A stretch of DNA of 51,257 nucleotides from OPU3-GD-OMZ sp001901525 (GCA_963981505.1 CAXCEI010000006.1:1-51257), one strand, 5' to 3'. Shown: positions 35,578 to 44,146, numbered from the stretch's first letter. A program made the numbers and translations. The notes: generated by a model from the sequence alone, not told the origin.

Positions 35578-35598
35578 GGGGGGTCCTAAGGTGGTTTA

Positions 35599-36051
35599 TT
35601 ATTCGGCAGCAAAATTAATGATTTCCTTCACTTTATTGTTCATAGTGGCTGAAAATTGATTTAACGCTGAATTATTCGTATTCGTTGGTAAAAGGCGAGA
35701 TTGTATAATAACTTTGCCCGCATAGGTATAGGTTACGACATTACAGGGCATATGGCGAATAGCATGGGGAGAAAGTTCCAGTAATTTCTTCGCATGCGTT
35801 AAATTACAGTACTGTACGGTATCGTATTCGGGAAAAGGAATATTTTCGCGTTGGCGGATAACCTTGCCGACACGGCTGTGTCCGGTAATCCTGAAGTTTT
35901 GCTCTGTAATGGCAATTTCGAGTTCGGCGAGAACATCGTCATAGGGCTTAGTTGTTTCTACTTGATAGTAGTGTACTGTTTCACCGGTTGGCAGCAAACT
36001 ACAGGCCTGTTGTAAGAGTACCAGCGCGAGTATTATTAGAAACCTGAACAT
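35599..36051 (-). CDS. DUF302-domain lipoprotein
   Basis: The start at 36051 (MFRFLIILALVLLQQACS) gives a lipoprotein signal peptide with lipobox LLQQAC; a start 13 codons earlier is also in frame but would disturb the signal. The mature protein of about 130 residues matches the DUF302 pattern: PYDDVLAELEIAITEQNFRI, then CNLTHAKKLLELSP and a C-terminal strand with MPCNVVTYTY. DUF302 proteins have a small alpha-beta fold of unknown role. It is divergent from mobA and lies 21 bases before the other lipoprotein gene. Confidence 0.8.
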   Translation of the reverse strand: MFRFLIILALVLLQQACSLLPTGETVHYYQVETTKPYDDVLAELEIAITEQNFRITGHSRVGKVIRQRENIPFPEYDTVQYCNLTHAKKLLELSPHAIRHMPCNVVTYTYAGKVIIQSRLLPTNTNNSALNQFSATMNNKVKEIINFAAE

Positions 36052-36104
36052 CTTTGAATTTACATGGCATAGAATAAGGTGATTTGACATTGAAGCTTAG
36101 CATT

Positions 36105-36695
36105 ATGACCGATCAAACAAAAGTCACAGGGGTAATATTAGCGGGTGGGTTAGCCCGCCGAATGGGTTTAGACCAAGATAAGGGTCTTATTATGTTTCGA
36201 GGCCAACCCATGGTGACTTATGCCTTGACGGCAATGAAAGGGGTTGCTGATTGTGTGGTCATTAATGCTAATCGAAACCTTGAGTGGTACCAACGTTTTG
36301 GTGTGCCGGTTATTAGCGATGAGACATTAACCTTTGATGGGCCTTTAGCGGGGATTTTGTCAGTTATGAATGCGTGCGATACGGAAGTGTTAATAGTAAT
36401 GCCTTGTGATAGTCCTTTAATTCAAAGCAGACATTTAGAGAAATTAAGGCAAGCGTTGATTGGGTCTAACTATGATGTCGCGGTGGCACATGATGGGCAA
36501 CGAATGCATCCGGTTTTTTTAGCGTTAAAGACACAACTGGCCGCTAGTCTTCAGTTGTTTTTGTCTGAAGGACAACGAAAGATTGATATCTGGTTGCGCC
36601 AACACGCTTTGGTGGAAGTGGATTTTAGTGGAGAGCCTGAGGTTTTTTGTAATATTAATACCGTGGATGAATTAACTCATCTTGAGAATACTTAA
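36105..36695 (+). CDS. mobA: Molybdenum cofactor guanylyltransferase MobA
   Basis: The protein of 196 residues attaches GMP to molybdopterin to make the MGD cofactor of the DMSO-reductase family, which includes formate dehydrogenase. It has the nucleotide-binding GVILAGGLARRMGLDQDKGL, the GPLAGILS loop, and VMPCDSPLI. I use the ATG at 36105 over an upstream TTG. It overlaps fdhD by one base. That pairing means one step makes the cofactor and the next inserts sulfur into the enzyme. Confidence 0.95.
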   Translation: MTDQTKVTGVILAGGLARRMGLDQDKGLIMFRGQPMVTYALTAMKGVADCVVINANRNLEWYQRFGVPVISDETLTFDGPLAGILSVMNACDTEVLIVMPCDSPLIQSRHLEKLRQALIGSNYDVAVAHDGQRMHPVFLALKTQLAASLQLFLSEGQRKIDIWLRQHALVEVDFSGEPEVFCNINTVDELTHLENT

Positions 36696-37558
36696 TGACA
36701 GAGCAACCGTTTAAACCGGAAATGACAGCAGCAGGGCTGAGCCATTCGGAGCGAGTATCGTGTCTCGATGAACGGGGACAAGCACAAGAAATTTATCTGG
36801 TGGGTGAGCGTGCGTTAACTATCTATGTGGATAGACAGGAGATTGTGACCTTGATGACGATAGGCTCACACCCTGAGTTATTAACGTTGGGTTATTTAAA
36901 AAATCAGGGTTTTTTTGACCAGTTAACTGAGCTTAGCGTTATTCAAGTGGATTGGGAAACGGAAGCGGTAGCGGTTGTTAGCACACAGTCAGAGAGTGAT
37001 TTTTCGGAGCAAATGAAGCAGCGAACGGTAACCACGGGGTGTGGGCAAGGAACCGTTTTTGGGCGATTGATGGAGAAGTTACAGAAGATCAAAGTACCAG
37101 ATATTAAGGTGAAGCAGTCGACATTGTATGCCATGTTAGCTGAAGTGTATGCTTACAATGAGGTTTATAAGCAGTCGGGTGCTGTGCATGGCTGTGCGTT
37201 ATGTGAAGGGAGTCGAATTGAATTATTTGTAGAGGACGTTGGGCGTCATAATGCGGTTGATGCCATCGCCGGGCATATGTGGCTGAATAATATTTCTGGC
37301 GACAATAAAATCTTCTATACGACTGGACGCTTAACCTCTGAAATGGTGATTAAGGTGACTCAAATGGGTATTCCCATTTTATTATCGCGTTCGGGAACGA
37401 CTCAGATGGGGTTGGCGATGGCTCAACAAGCTGGGGTCACGTTAATTTCCAGAGCTAAAGGGCAGCGTTTGTTGGTCTTGAATGGGGGGGATAAGGTCAT
37501 TTTTGATGCGATACCTGAATTGCGCCGAAAAAATGACCATAGGGGTGTCTTAAGATAA
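36695..37558 (+). CDS. fdhD: Formate dehydrogenase sulfurtransferase FdhD, variant cysteine motif
   Basis: The 287-residue protein transfers sulfur from IscS to the molybdenum cofactor of formate dehydrogenase. It has the FdhD core EDVGRHNAVDAIAGHMW and GRLTSEMVIKVTQMGIPILLSRS. In E. coli the sulfur passes through a CxxC (Cys121/Cys124). Here that site reads TGCGQGT with only Cys116, while a second pair appears at Cys167 and Cys170 (HGCALC), where most FdhD proteins have HAAAL. This looks like a distinct subfamily. No formate dehydrogenase gene lies in the window. Confidence 0.93.
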   Translation: MTEQPFKPEMTAAGLSHSERVSCLDERGQAQEIYLVGERALTIYVDRQEIVTLMTIGSHPELLTLGYLKNQGFFDQLTELSVIQVDWETEAVAVVSTQSESDFSEQMKQRTVTTGCGQGTVFGRLMEKLQKIKVPDIKVKQSTLYAMLAEVYAYNEVYKQSGAVHGCALCEGSRIELFVEDVGRHNAVDAIAGHMWLNNISGDNKIFYTTGRLTSEMVIKVTQMGIPILLSRSGTTQMGLAMAQQAGVTLISRAKGQRLLVLNGGDKVIFDAIPELRRKNDHRGVLR

Positions 37559-37574
37559 GCTGACCTTATAAATT

Positions 37575-38447
37575 TTAGGCATTTATCAGTGTAGAAATTC
37601 GTTCTGCTAACGGTGGATGGCTCTGGAATAAGGGGTTCATGTATCGACCCTTGATGCCGAAGGCGGCTAATTCATTAGGCATTGCTTTGGGTTCACTGGT
37701 TTTTTGTAAGGCTTTGAGCGCATTAATCATTTTTTGCTGGCCTGCTAATTGAGCACCGCCGGCATCGGCTTTAAATTCACGGTGACGAGAAAACCACATA
37801 ACAATCATAGTGGCTAGAATAGATAGGGCGATTTGGGCAATAATTTGAGTGACATAGTAGGCCGGACCCAAGCCGCGTTCTGTTTTAAATACGATACGGT
37901 CGACTAAGTGGCCGATGACCGACGCAAAGAAGAAAACAAAAGTATTCACAATGCCTTGCAATAACGTCATGGTGACCATATCACCATTGGCAATATGACT
38001 GATTTCATGACCCAGTACCGCCTCGGTTTCATCTCTATTGAGTGTTGTTAGTAAGCCTGTGCTAACCGCGACCAAGGCATTGTTTTTACTCATGCCGGTG
38101 GCAAAAGCATTAACATCGTCGCTGTTGAAAATAGCAATTTCAGGATTGTCGATGCCGACTTGTTGAGATTGTTTGCTTATTGTTTGGTACAGCCATTTTT
38201 CAGTCGCATTGTTGGGGCTTGTAATGATTTGCAATCCCATTGTTTTTTTAGCCATTGACTTGGATAACATCAGGGAAATGAAAGAACCGCTCATGCCGAT
38301 AATGGCAGAGATAATGAGTAGTGAGGGATAGTGGATATTAATCCCTTGTTGATCGAGCATGCCTTGAAGACCAAGAAGACTAAAAGTAATGCTTATAACT
38401 AATAAGATAGCGGCATTGGTTAGAAGGAATAGTAAGATTCTTGTCAT
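37575..38447 (-). CDS. htpX: Membrane zinc metalloprotease HtpX
   Basis: The 290-residue protease degrades misfolded membrane proteins together with FtsH. It has two N-terminal helices (1-60), the zinc motif HEISH (His147, Glu148, His151) in GHEISHIANGD, further helices at about 155-215, and the third ligand region HREFKADAGGA. The C-terminus ends with the family motif FQSHPPLAERI. The length is normal. A sigma-32-like promoter with a perfect -10 precedes it. Confidence 0.96.
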   Translation of the reverse strand: MTRILLFLLTNAAILLVISITFSLLGLQGMLDQQGINIHYPSLLIISAIIGMSGSFISLMLSKSMAKKTMGLQIITSPNNATEKWLYQTISKQSQQVGIDNPEIAIFNSDDVNAFATGMSKNNALVAVSTGLLTTLNRDETEAVLGHEISHIANGDMVTMTLLQGIVNTFVFFFASVIGHLVDRIVFKTERGLGPAYYVTQIIAQIALSILATMIVMWFSRHREFKADAGGAQLAGQQKMINALKALQKTSEPKAMPNELAAFGIKGRYMNPLFQSHPPLAERISTLINA

Positions 38448-38483
38448 GAGGCTGACCTTTTTATTGAAATAATATTAATTTTA

Positions 38484-38511
38484 ATATGGGGATGGTGCCC
38501 GTAAAATCAAG
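38484..38511 (-). promoter_or_regulatory. Sigma-32 (heat-shock) promoter of htpX
   Basis: Read on the minus strand, CTTGATT (38511-38505) is followed after exactly 13 bases by a perfect CCCCATAT (38491-38484). The htpX start lies about 37 bases further on. The spacer is the same length as in the clpB promoter. Confidence 0.75.
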
Positions 38512-38551
38512 CCTGTAAATAGGGGAAACAACGTTAGGTTAAAGAGGTGAT

Positions 38552-39175
38552 ATGTCGGAAACAGTCAAAAAGGTTAACGTGATTAAACAGGAGTATCTAT
38601 ACCGGGGGTTTCTTAGTTTGAAACGTATTCGGTTACAACATACTTTATTTGAAGGGGGGTGGAGCGATGAGATTGATCGGGAATTGATTGACCGTGGCGA
38701 CTGTGTGGCGGTTTTGCTTTACGACCCTGACGTTGATGCAGTGGTGCTTATTGAACAATTTCGGGTGGGTGCATTGGGTCATTCTAAGACGCCTTGGTTG
38801 TTGGAAATTGTAGCCGGTGTTGTTGAATCTGGAGAAAGTCTTGAAGCAGTCGCTTATAGGGAGGCGGTTGAAGAAGCAGGGTGCATGATTGAAGAACTTC
38901 GTTATGTTTGTGAATATTATAGTTCGCCGGGAGCGCTTTCAGAACGAATGACCTTGTTTTGTGGTCGGGTGGACTCTTCTATAGTTGGCGGTGTTCACGG
39001 CGTTTTAGCAGAACATGAGGATATTAACGTTTGGGTTGTGCCTTTTGCGGAGGCTCTTGAATTAATGACACAAGGAAAGCTTAATTCAGCCACGCCAATC
39101 ATTGGGCTGCAATGGTTGGCACTGAATAGAGAACAGTTACAATGTGAATGGGGCCGGATGACTAAAGAGTCTTAG
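38552..39175 (+). CDS. nudF: ADP-ribose pyrophosphatase family Nudix hydrolase
   Basis: The 207-residue protein has the full Nudix box GVVESGESLEAVAYREAVEEAGC, here seen as G-x5-E-x7-REAVEEAG, and upstream LYDPDVDAVVLIEQFRVGA. This is the NudF/ADPRP branch, which cleaves ADP-ribose to AMP and ribose 5-phosphate. The C-terminal NSATPIIGLQWLA is typical of the branch. Its 3' end overlaps the convergent nadB by 14 bases. Confidence 0.88.
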   Translation: MSETVKKVNVIKQEYLYRGFLSLKRIRLQHTLFEGGWSDEIDRELIDRGDCVAVLLYDPDVDAVVLIEQFRVGALGHSKTPWLLEIVAGVVESGESLEAVAYREAVEEAGCMIEELRYVCEYYSSPGALSERMTLFCGRVDSSIVGGVHGVLAEHEDINVWVVPFAEALELMTQGKLNSATPIIGLQWLALNREQLQCEWGRMTKES

Positions 39176-40832
39176 TTTTTTTTGTGAAGGCAGGTGAGTA
39201 GTGTTGTGGGCTCAGTATGGTGTTTTTAGGCGGAGTATGGTTATCTTGCTCAGGGTAGTCTTGATTGTAATGTAAGCCACGGCTTTCTTTTCGTTGTTGA
39301 GCACTCATAATAATAAGTTCAGCCACAATAACGAGATTACGCAATTCAAGGAGGTCGCTGGTTATGGTGAAATCGCTGTAATACTCATGAATTTCTGCTT
39401 TTAATAAATTGATTCGTTCACGCGCACGACTCAGTCTTTTATCGGACCGTACTATGCCCACATAATCCCACATGACACGACGGATTTCATCCCAGTTATG
39501 GGCAATGACAACTTTTTCATTCGATTTAGCAACTTGCGATTCATCCCACGGTCGGATGGCTACGGGTGTTGTTCTATTCGGGAGTTCGCGGAGAATGCTT
39601 TCAGCGGCTTGGCTGGCAAAGACAAGACATTCCAGTAGTGAGTTACTCGCCATTCGGTTCGCCCCATGGAGTCCGGTGCAGGCAACTTCACCAATGGCAT
39701 AAAGCCCTGAAACATCGGTCTTACTATAGCTATCGGTGATGATACCGCCACAGGTGTAGTGGGCGGCAGGAACAACGGGTATTTTTTGGCTGGTAATATC
39801 GATGTTAAATTTTAAACATTGCTGGTATATATTTGGAAAATGGCGATGGATAAATGCGGGTGATTTATGGCTAATATCGAGGTAGACAAAATCGATGCCG
39901 TATTTTTTTATCTGGTGATCAATGGCACGGGCAACAATATCTCGGGGGGCAAGTTCCTCGCGGCTATCAAATAAATGCATAAACGGTTCGCCGTTGGGCA
40001 GTAAAAGTTTAGCGCCCTCCCCGCGGATAGCCTCACTGATTAAAAAGGAACGGGCATCGGGATGGTATAGGCAGGTGGGGTGAAACTGCATGAATTCCAT
40101 ATTGCCAATACGGCAACCTGCTCGCCATGCAAGCGATAAACCATCGCCGGTAGCAATATCAGGATTACTGGTATAAAGGTAGACTTTATTTGCGCCACCG
40201 GTTGCTAGGACAACAATGCGTGCGGAAATAGGAATGACCGCATTATTTTGGGAATCTAATGCGTAAGCACCAATGACGTGTCCATCTGGAAATTGTCTAG
40301 ATTTATCAGTCACTAAATCGATGGCATTGTAATGTTCTAGTAGTGTGATATTACAATGTTCTTGCGCCCGTTCCATTAGTGTTGAAATGACAGATTGACC
40401 TGTTGCATCAGCTGCATGCACAATGCGCCGGTGAGAATGGCCGCCCTCACGGTTTAAATGCAGACGGGGTAAGTCTGGTCCATGATTGGATTCGTAGGTA
40501 AAAGAAACCCCTTGTTTGATAAGCCAGTCAATGCTTTGCTTACCCTGTTTAACGGTTAAGGTAACAATATCTGGGTCACATAAACCCTCGCCAGTTTTTA
40601 AGGTGTCTTGAATGTGAGAATTAATTGAGTCGGTATCATCAAAAACGGCTGAAATACCGCCTTGCGCATAACGGGTATTACTTTCTTCGGTGGCTAATTT
40701 GGACAGTATAGTGACCCGGTGTTGGTCAGCTAGTTTAAGTGCTAAGGTTAATCCGGCGCCTCCACTGCCGATAATGAGCACATCTGTATAGATGGAAGAG
40801 TATGAGTCAGTCAAGGTCAGAGATCTCGTCAA
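39162..40832 (-). CDS. nadB: L-aspartate oxidase NadB
   Basis: The 556-residue flavoprotein oxidises L-aspartate to iminoaspartate, the first step of de novo NAD synthesis. It has the FAD-binding GSGGAGLTLALKLAD near residue 23, ATEESNTRYAQGGISAVFD, the substrate loop EGGHSHRRIVHAADATG, and HPTCLYHPDARSFLISEAIRGEGA. Its C-terminal capping helices are complete. It is divergent from rpoE, a classic gammaproteobacterial neighbourhood. The N-terminus before the dinucleotide fold is a little longer than in E. coli. Confidence 0.96.
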   Translation of the reverse strand: MTRSLTLTDSYSSIYTDVLIIGSGGAGLTLALKLADQHRVTILSKLATEESNTRYAQGGISAVFDDTDSINSHIQDTLKTGEGLCDPDIVTLTVKQGKQSIDWLIKQGVSFTYESNHGPDLPRLHLNREGGHSHRRIVHAADATGQSVISTLMERAQEHCNITLLEHYNAIDLVTDKSRQFPDGHVIGAYALDSQNNAVIPISARIVVLATGGANKVYLYTSNPDIATGDGLSLAWRAGCRIGNMEFMQFHPTCLYHPDARSFLISEAIRGEGAKLLLPNGEPFMHLFDSREELAPRDIVARAIDHQIKKYGIDFVYLDISHKSPAFIHRHFPNIYQQCLKFNIDITSQKIPVVPAAHYTCGGIITDSYSKTDVSGLYAIGEVACTGLHGANRMASNSLLECLVFASQAAESILRELPNRTTPVAIRPWDESQVAKSNEKVVIAHNWDEIRRVMWDYVGIVRSDKRLSRARERINLLKAEIHEYYSDFTITSDLLELRNLVIVAELIIMSAQQRKESRGLHYNQDYPEQDNHTPPKNTILSPQHYSPAFTKKTKTL

Positions 40833-40933
40833 AGAGCCGATATAAATAAAAGAGATTTTTAGCTAAAAACTTAGTGGATGATACCTTTTTTATGGTGTAA
40901 TTGGAAAAGTAATAAAAAAGCCTAAGGTAAATA

Positions 40934-40961
40934 GAACTTATGATGTTGTTTTCTGTCACTT
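40934..40961 (+). promoter_or_regulatory. Candidate sigma-E-type promoter of rpoE
   Basis: GAACTT (40934-40939), the RpoE -35 core, is followed after 16 bases by TCACTT (40956-40961); the consensus -10 is TCTGA, so the -10 match is poor. The rpoE start is 20 bases downstream. Autoregulation by RpoE is usual for this gene. Confidence 0.4.
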
Positions 40962-40980
40962 TAAATTAGCAAGGTGTGTT

Positions 40981-41574
40981 GTGCGTATACAGACAAAGAC
41001 CAGTGATCAAGTTGATCAAGAGTTTGTGTCGCGGGTGCAACGCGGTGATAAATCTGCTTATGACATGTTGGTTCGTAAGTATCAACATCGGGTTACGCAG
41101 TTGGTTAATCGCTATGTGAAAGATCCTAGCGAAGCGCAAGATGTCGCGCAAGAGGCTTTTATTAAGGCTTATCGAGCGTTAGTTCGGTTTAGAGGTGATA
41201 GCGCTTTTTATACCTGGTTATATCGGATAGCGATTAATACGGCTAAAAATCATTTAGTGGCAAGGGCGCGTCGGTCATTTAATAATGAAGTTGATTTTCA
41301 GGAAGCTGAACACAGTGTGAGTAGCTTGCAATTGTGTAATTTGGATACTCCGGAAAAACTTTTGCTAAATGATGAGATTATTGCAAATATTCAGCAGACT
41401 ATTGATGAGTTGCCGGAGAATATGCGGGAGGTTATTATTTTGCGAGAGCTTGAAGGTCTTAGTTATGAGGCGATCGCTAAAACGCTTGATTGTCCTGTCG
41501 GAACTGTGAGATCGAGAATTTTCCGGGCACGTGAAGCGATTGATAAACGATTACAGCCATTACTTGAAGGATAG
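40981..41574 (+). CDS. rpoE: Extracytoplasmic stress sigma factor RpoE (AlgU)
   Basis: The 197-residue ECF sigma factor starts at GTG with AAGG six bases before it. Region 2 reads YQHRVTQLVNRYVKDPSEAQDVAQEAFIKAYRAL, seen through the motif DVAQEAFIKAYRAL, and includes the -10 recognition helix FYTWLYRIAINTAKN. Region 4 is ENMREVIILRELEGLSYEAIA with CPVGTVRSRIFRAR. It directs transcription of envelope-stress genes. It is followed after six bases by its anti-sigma gene and is divergent from nadB. Confidence 0.97.
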   Translation: MRIQTKTSDQVDQEFVSRVQRGDKSAYDMLVRKYQHRVTQLVNRYVKDPSEAQDVAQEAFIKAYRALVRFRGDSAFYTWLYRIAINTAKNHLVARARRSFNNEVDFQEAEHSVSSLQLCNLDTPEKLLLNDEIIANIQQTIDELPENMREVIILRELEGLSYEAIAKTLDCPVGTVRSRIFRAREAIDKRLQPLLEG

Positions 41575-41580
41575 TTTTTT

Positions 41581-41895
41581 ATGGACAAATATGTAAACGA
41601 AAAAATATCACAATTTATTGATAATGAATTAGGTGCTAGTGAAGCAATTAGGGTGCTTGAAAAAGTTGAAGATGACGGTTGTTTTGAAGGAAAACTTAGG
41701 CGCTATCATTACATTCGTAAGTTGATTCGGACTGAATTACCTATTTCAGTGGATATTGATTTTGTCTCTCAGGTAAATAGCCGACTTCAATCTGAGCCTG
41801 AGCTGGCGCTGCCTTTTTGGCGCCATTTTAAGGGTGAGCAAGTGCTGACAGTTGCACTGGTTACCGTTATGGCTTTAGTGCTCGTGTTTTGGTAA
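41581..41895 (+). CDS. rseA: Very short anti-sigma factor RseA, no periplasmic domain
   Basis: The 104-residue protein has an N-terminal sigma-binding domain (MDKYVNEKISQFIDNELGASEA, with the IDNELG motif) and one membrane helix at 86-104. It then stops, with VLVFW as the last residues. E. coli RseA is 216 residues and P. aeruginosa MucA 194; both have a periplasmic domain that carries the DegS cut site and binds RseB. That domain is missing. The next 115 bases before rseC hold no remnant of it, and no rseB gene follows. Confidence 0.88.
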   Translation: MDKYVNEKISQFIDNELGASEAIRVLEKVEDDGCFEGKLRRYHYIRKLIRTELPISVDIDFVSQVNSRLQSEPELALPFWRHFKGEQVLTVALVTVMALVLVFW

Positions 41896-42010
41896 ATACA
41901 GTTAATCTGTGTCGGTTATTTTTTTGTAGCGAAGCCCGGTTTTTTTAGTATTAGTATAGAGGGGCATTTTATATTGTATTGATGCTGTTTATTGAGTGGC
42001 TTGGTGGGTT

Positions 42011-42454
42011 ATGTTAGAAGAACGCGTTGTTATTTCGAAAAAAGAACATAATCAGGTTTGGGTCAGGGCCTTGCCGACCGCAAGTTGCAGCAATTGTCAG
42101 CAAAAATCGGCTTGTTCAACGCCGTTAATTGAAAAATTATTACGTAAACGAGAAATTCTTGTAGAGACAGATTTAGTCCTAGAGTCGGGCGATCAGGTTA
42201 TCATTGCGATTAATGAAGACGCTTTTCTTAAAGGGTCTGTTGTCCTTTATGTTGTACCTATTGTTGCACTGTTGATTGGGGCTGGGCTGGGTGAGGTGGC
42301 CGCACCTTATTTTTTAGGACTCAGTCTAGATGTACTCATTTGTATTTCAGGGGCAGTGTCATTTTTTTTGTCGTTATTTTTAATTCATTTAGGTCTGCAG
42401 TCATTTTTTTATAAGTCTTTTCCAAAGCCAGTTGTCCTGCGAAAAGTCAATTAA
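42011..42454 (+). CDS. rseC: RseC/MucC-family membrane regulator
   Basis: The protein of about 147 residues starts at the ATG at 42011 (MLEERVVISKKEHNQVWVRA). It has the RseC cysteine motif CSNCQQKSAC in the N-terminal cytoplasmic part, including SCSNC, and two membrane helices (about 75-120) followed by a short basic tail. RseC modulates RpoE activity, and the Cys cluster may hold iron-sulfur or act in redox signalling. It sits directly after rseA, as in other gammaproteobacteria but with rseB absent. Confidence 0.9.
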   Translation: MLEERVVISKKEHNQVWVRALPTASCSNCQQKSACSTPLIEKLLRKREILVETDLVLESGDQVIIAINEDAFLKGSVVLYVVPIVALLIGAGLGEVAAPYFLGLSLDVLICISGAVSFFLSLFLIHLGLQSFFYKSFPKPVVLRKVN

Positions 42455-42517
42455 GTCTTTGAGCTGATTAGTATTCAAACGCTATGCGTAAAGACTGACG
42501 ATAGCGGTAAGTTTTTC

Positions 42518-42545
42518 CTTGTAATCCTATAAAGAGTCCCAATAT
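42518..42545 (+). promoter_or_regulatory. Weak sigma-32-like site upstream of mucD
   Basis: CTTGTAA (42518-42524) and CCCAATAT (42538-42545) are separated by 13 bases. The -10 part repeats eight bases of the clpB -10 region. It lies about 175 bases before the mucD start, and the match is weaker than at clpB or htpX. Confidence 0.3.
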
Positions 42546-42719
42546 TTGGTTTATATATGCCGACACAGTGTGTGGCAGTCAAGATTGCTGAGGTTAGAGT
42601 AGGGTTAGCCTGGATATAAAATTGTTTTTTATAAGTGTGTGCGTAGAGTACAGAAAGTGTTTATTTTTAAGTAGATAAAGAAATTAGGTAAATAAGTTCG
42701 TCCATAAAATGGGGGTGAG

Positions 42720-44144
42720 ATGGTTAGAAAATTAGTGGGTTGTTTAGGGGTGTTGTTATGGTTAACCGGTGCAGAGGTGTTTGCACAATTGCCAGATTTT
42801 ACACAATTGGTAAAAGCACAAAGTCGAGCCGTAGTGAATATTAGTTCGGTTCATAAAGCCTCAGAAAGTAACCATCATACGCCCGGTGAGTCCTTGGATC
42901 CCGGGCAGATTCCTATGGAAGAGTTTCTGAAACATTTTTTTGAAGGTCAGGGGCAGCTGCCGGGACCTCGGTCTGGGCCACATGGCGGGTCAAAAGAATC
43001 TAATTCGCTCGGGTCAGGTTTTATTATTTCAAAAGAAGGTTATATATTAACGAATCATCATGTTATTCAAGATGCGGATGAAATTATTGTTAAGTTATCT
43101 GATCGGCGTGAATTAATAGCGACATTGGTGGGTTCAGATCCTCGAACGGATGTTGCCTTATTAAAAGTTAAAGCGCATTCATTACCCATTGTTGAAGTTG
43201 GTGCAGTGGATGAACTACAGGTTGGCGAATGGGTGTTAGCGATTGGTACTCCTTTTGGTTTTGAGCATTCGGTCACTGCAGGTATTGTAAGTGCTAAAGG
43301 ACGTAGTTTGCCCGGTGATAATTATGTGCCGTTTATTCAGACCGATGTGGCTATTAATCCGGGTAATTCTGGCGGGCCCTTATTTAATCTTAAAGGGCAG
43401 GTGGTGGGGATGAATTCTCAGATTGTTAGTCGCTCGGGCGGATATATGGGACTTTCATTTGCTATACCGATAGATGTTGTGATGACCATTGTTGAGCAGT
43501 TAAAGAACGGCGGTCAAGTCGCGAGAGGGTGGTTGGGTGTTCATATACAGGATGTTACCAGCGACCTAGCAGAGTCTTTTGGAATGGATCGACCTTACGG
43601 GGCTGTGGTTGCCAAAGTGATTCCAGAGGGACCAGCAGCTAGTTCGGATCTACAAACAGGCGATGTGATTATTGCCTTTGAAGGTAAGAAAATTGAATTG
43701 TCATCGGAATTGCCACCCCTTGTCGGGGTAACGCCGGTTAATAAAGTTGCTAAAATTAAAGTGGTTCGAGCGGGTAAAATAAAGATTATTACCGTTAAGA
43801 TTGGTTTGTTGCCCGAACAGCCTCAAACGGCAGCAGCAAGTACACAGCCGCCCCCCCAAGTTTCCAATAGACTGGGTTTGGTTGCTGTTGAATTAACTCC
43901 CCAGCAAAGAACCCAGTTGCAATTGTCGAGTCAGGGTGTTGTGGTGCACAGTGTGTTAAACGATCCAGCAAGAACTGCCGGTATACAGCCGGGAGATGTG
44001 ATTTTAAGAATTCAGAATAATGTCGTTCGGAACTTGGCTGCATTTGATAAAATAGTGCGTGGTTTACCCGTGGGCAAGTCAATTTCTATATTGATTGAGC
44101 GTCAAGGTAGGCGTTTGTTTTTACCAATCAAAATAGAAAAATAA
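42720..44144 (+). CDS. mucD: Periplasmic serine protease MucD (DegP/DegQ family)
   Basis: The 474-residue protein has a signal peptide ending near AEVFA-Q and a trypsin-like domain with His114 (TNHHVIQDA), Asp144 (DPRTDVALLKV) and Ser217 (NPGNSGGPL). Two PDZ domains follow, at about 265-360 and 380-470 (GWLGVHIQDV and RLGLVAVELTP). It degrades or refolds misfolded periplasmic proteins. GGGGGTGAG precedes the ATG. Its position in the rpoE cluster matches mucD of Pseudomonas. The protease domain is preceded by a glycine- and proline-rich stretch. Confidence 0.95.
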   Translation: MVRKLVGCLGVLLWLTGAEVFAQLPDFTQLVKAQSRAVVNISSVHKASESNHHTPGESLDPGQIPMEEFLKHFFEGQGQLPGPRSGPHGGSKESNSLGSGFIISKEGYILTNHHVIQDADEIIVKLSDRRELIATLVGSDPRTDVALLKVKAHSLPIVEVGAVDELQVGEWVLAIGTPFGFEHSVTAGIVSAKGRSLPGDNYVPFIQTDVAINPGNSGGPLFNLKGQVVGMNSQIVSRSGGYMGLSFAIPIDVVMTIVEQLKNGGQVARGWLGVHIQDVTSDLAESFGMDRPYGAVVAKVIPEGPAASSDLQTGDVIIAFEGKKIELSSELPPLVGVTPVNKVAKIKVVRAGKIKIITVKIGLLPEQPQTAAASTQPPPQVSNRLGLVAVELTPQQRTQLQLSSQGVVVHSVLNDPARTAGIQPGDVILRIQNNVVRNLAAFDKIVRGLPVGKSISILIERQGRRLFLPIKIEK

Positions 44145-44146
44145 CA

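Noticed and set aside
40934..40957. Alternative -10 TCTGT at 40952 for the rpoE promoter
   Set aside because: Its spacing from GAACTT is only 12 bases, too short for an RpoE promoter; the 16-base option was kept with low confidence.
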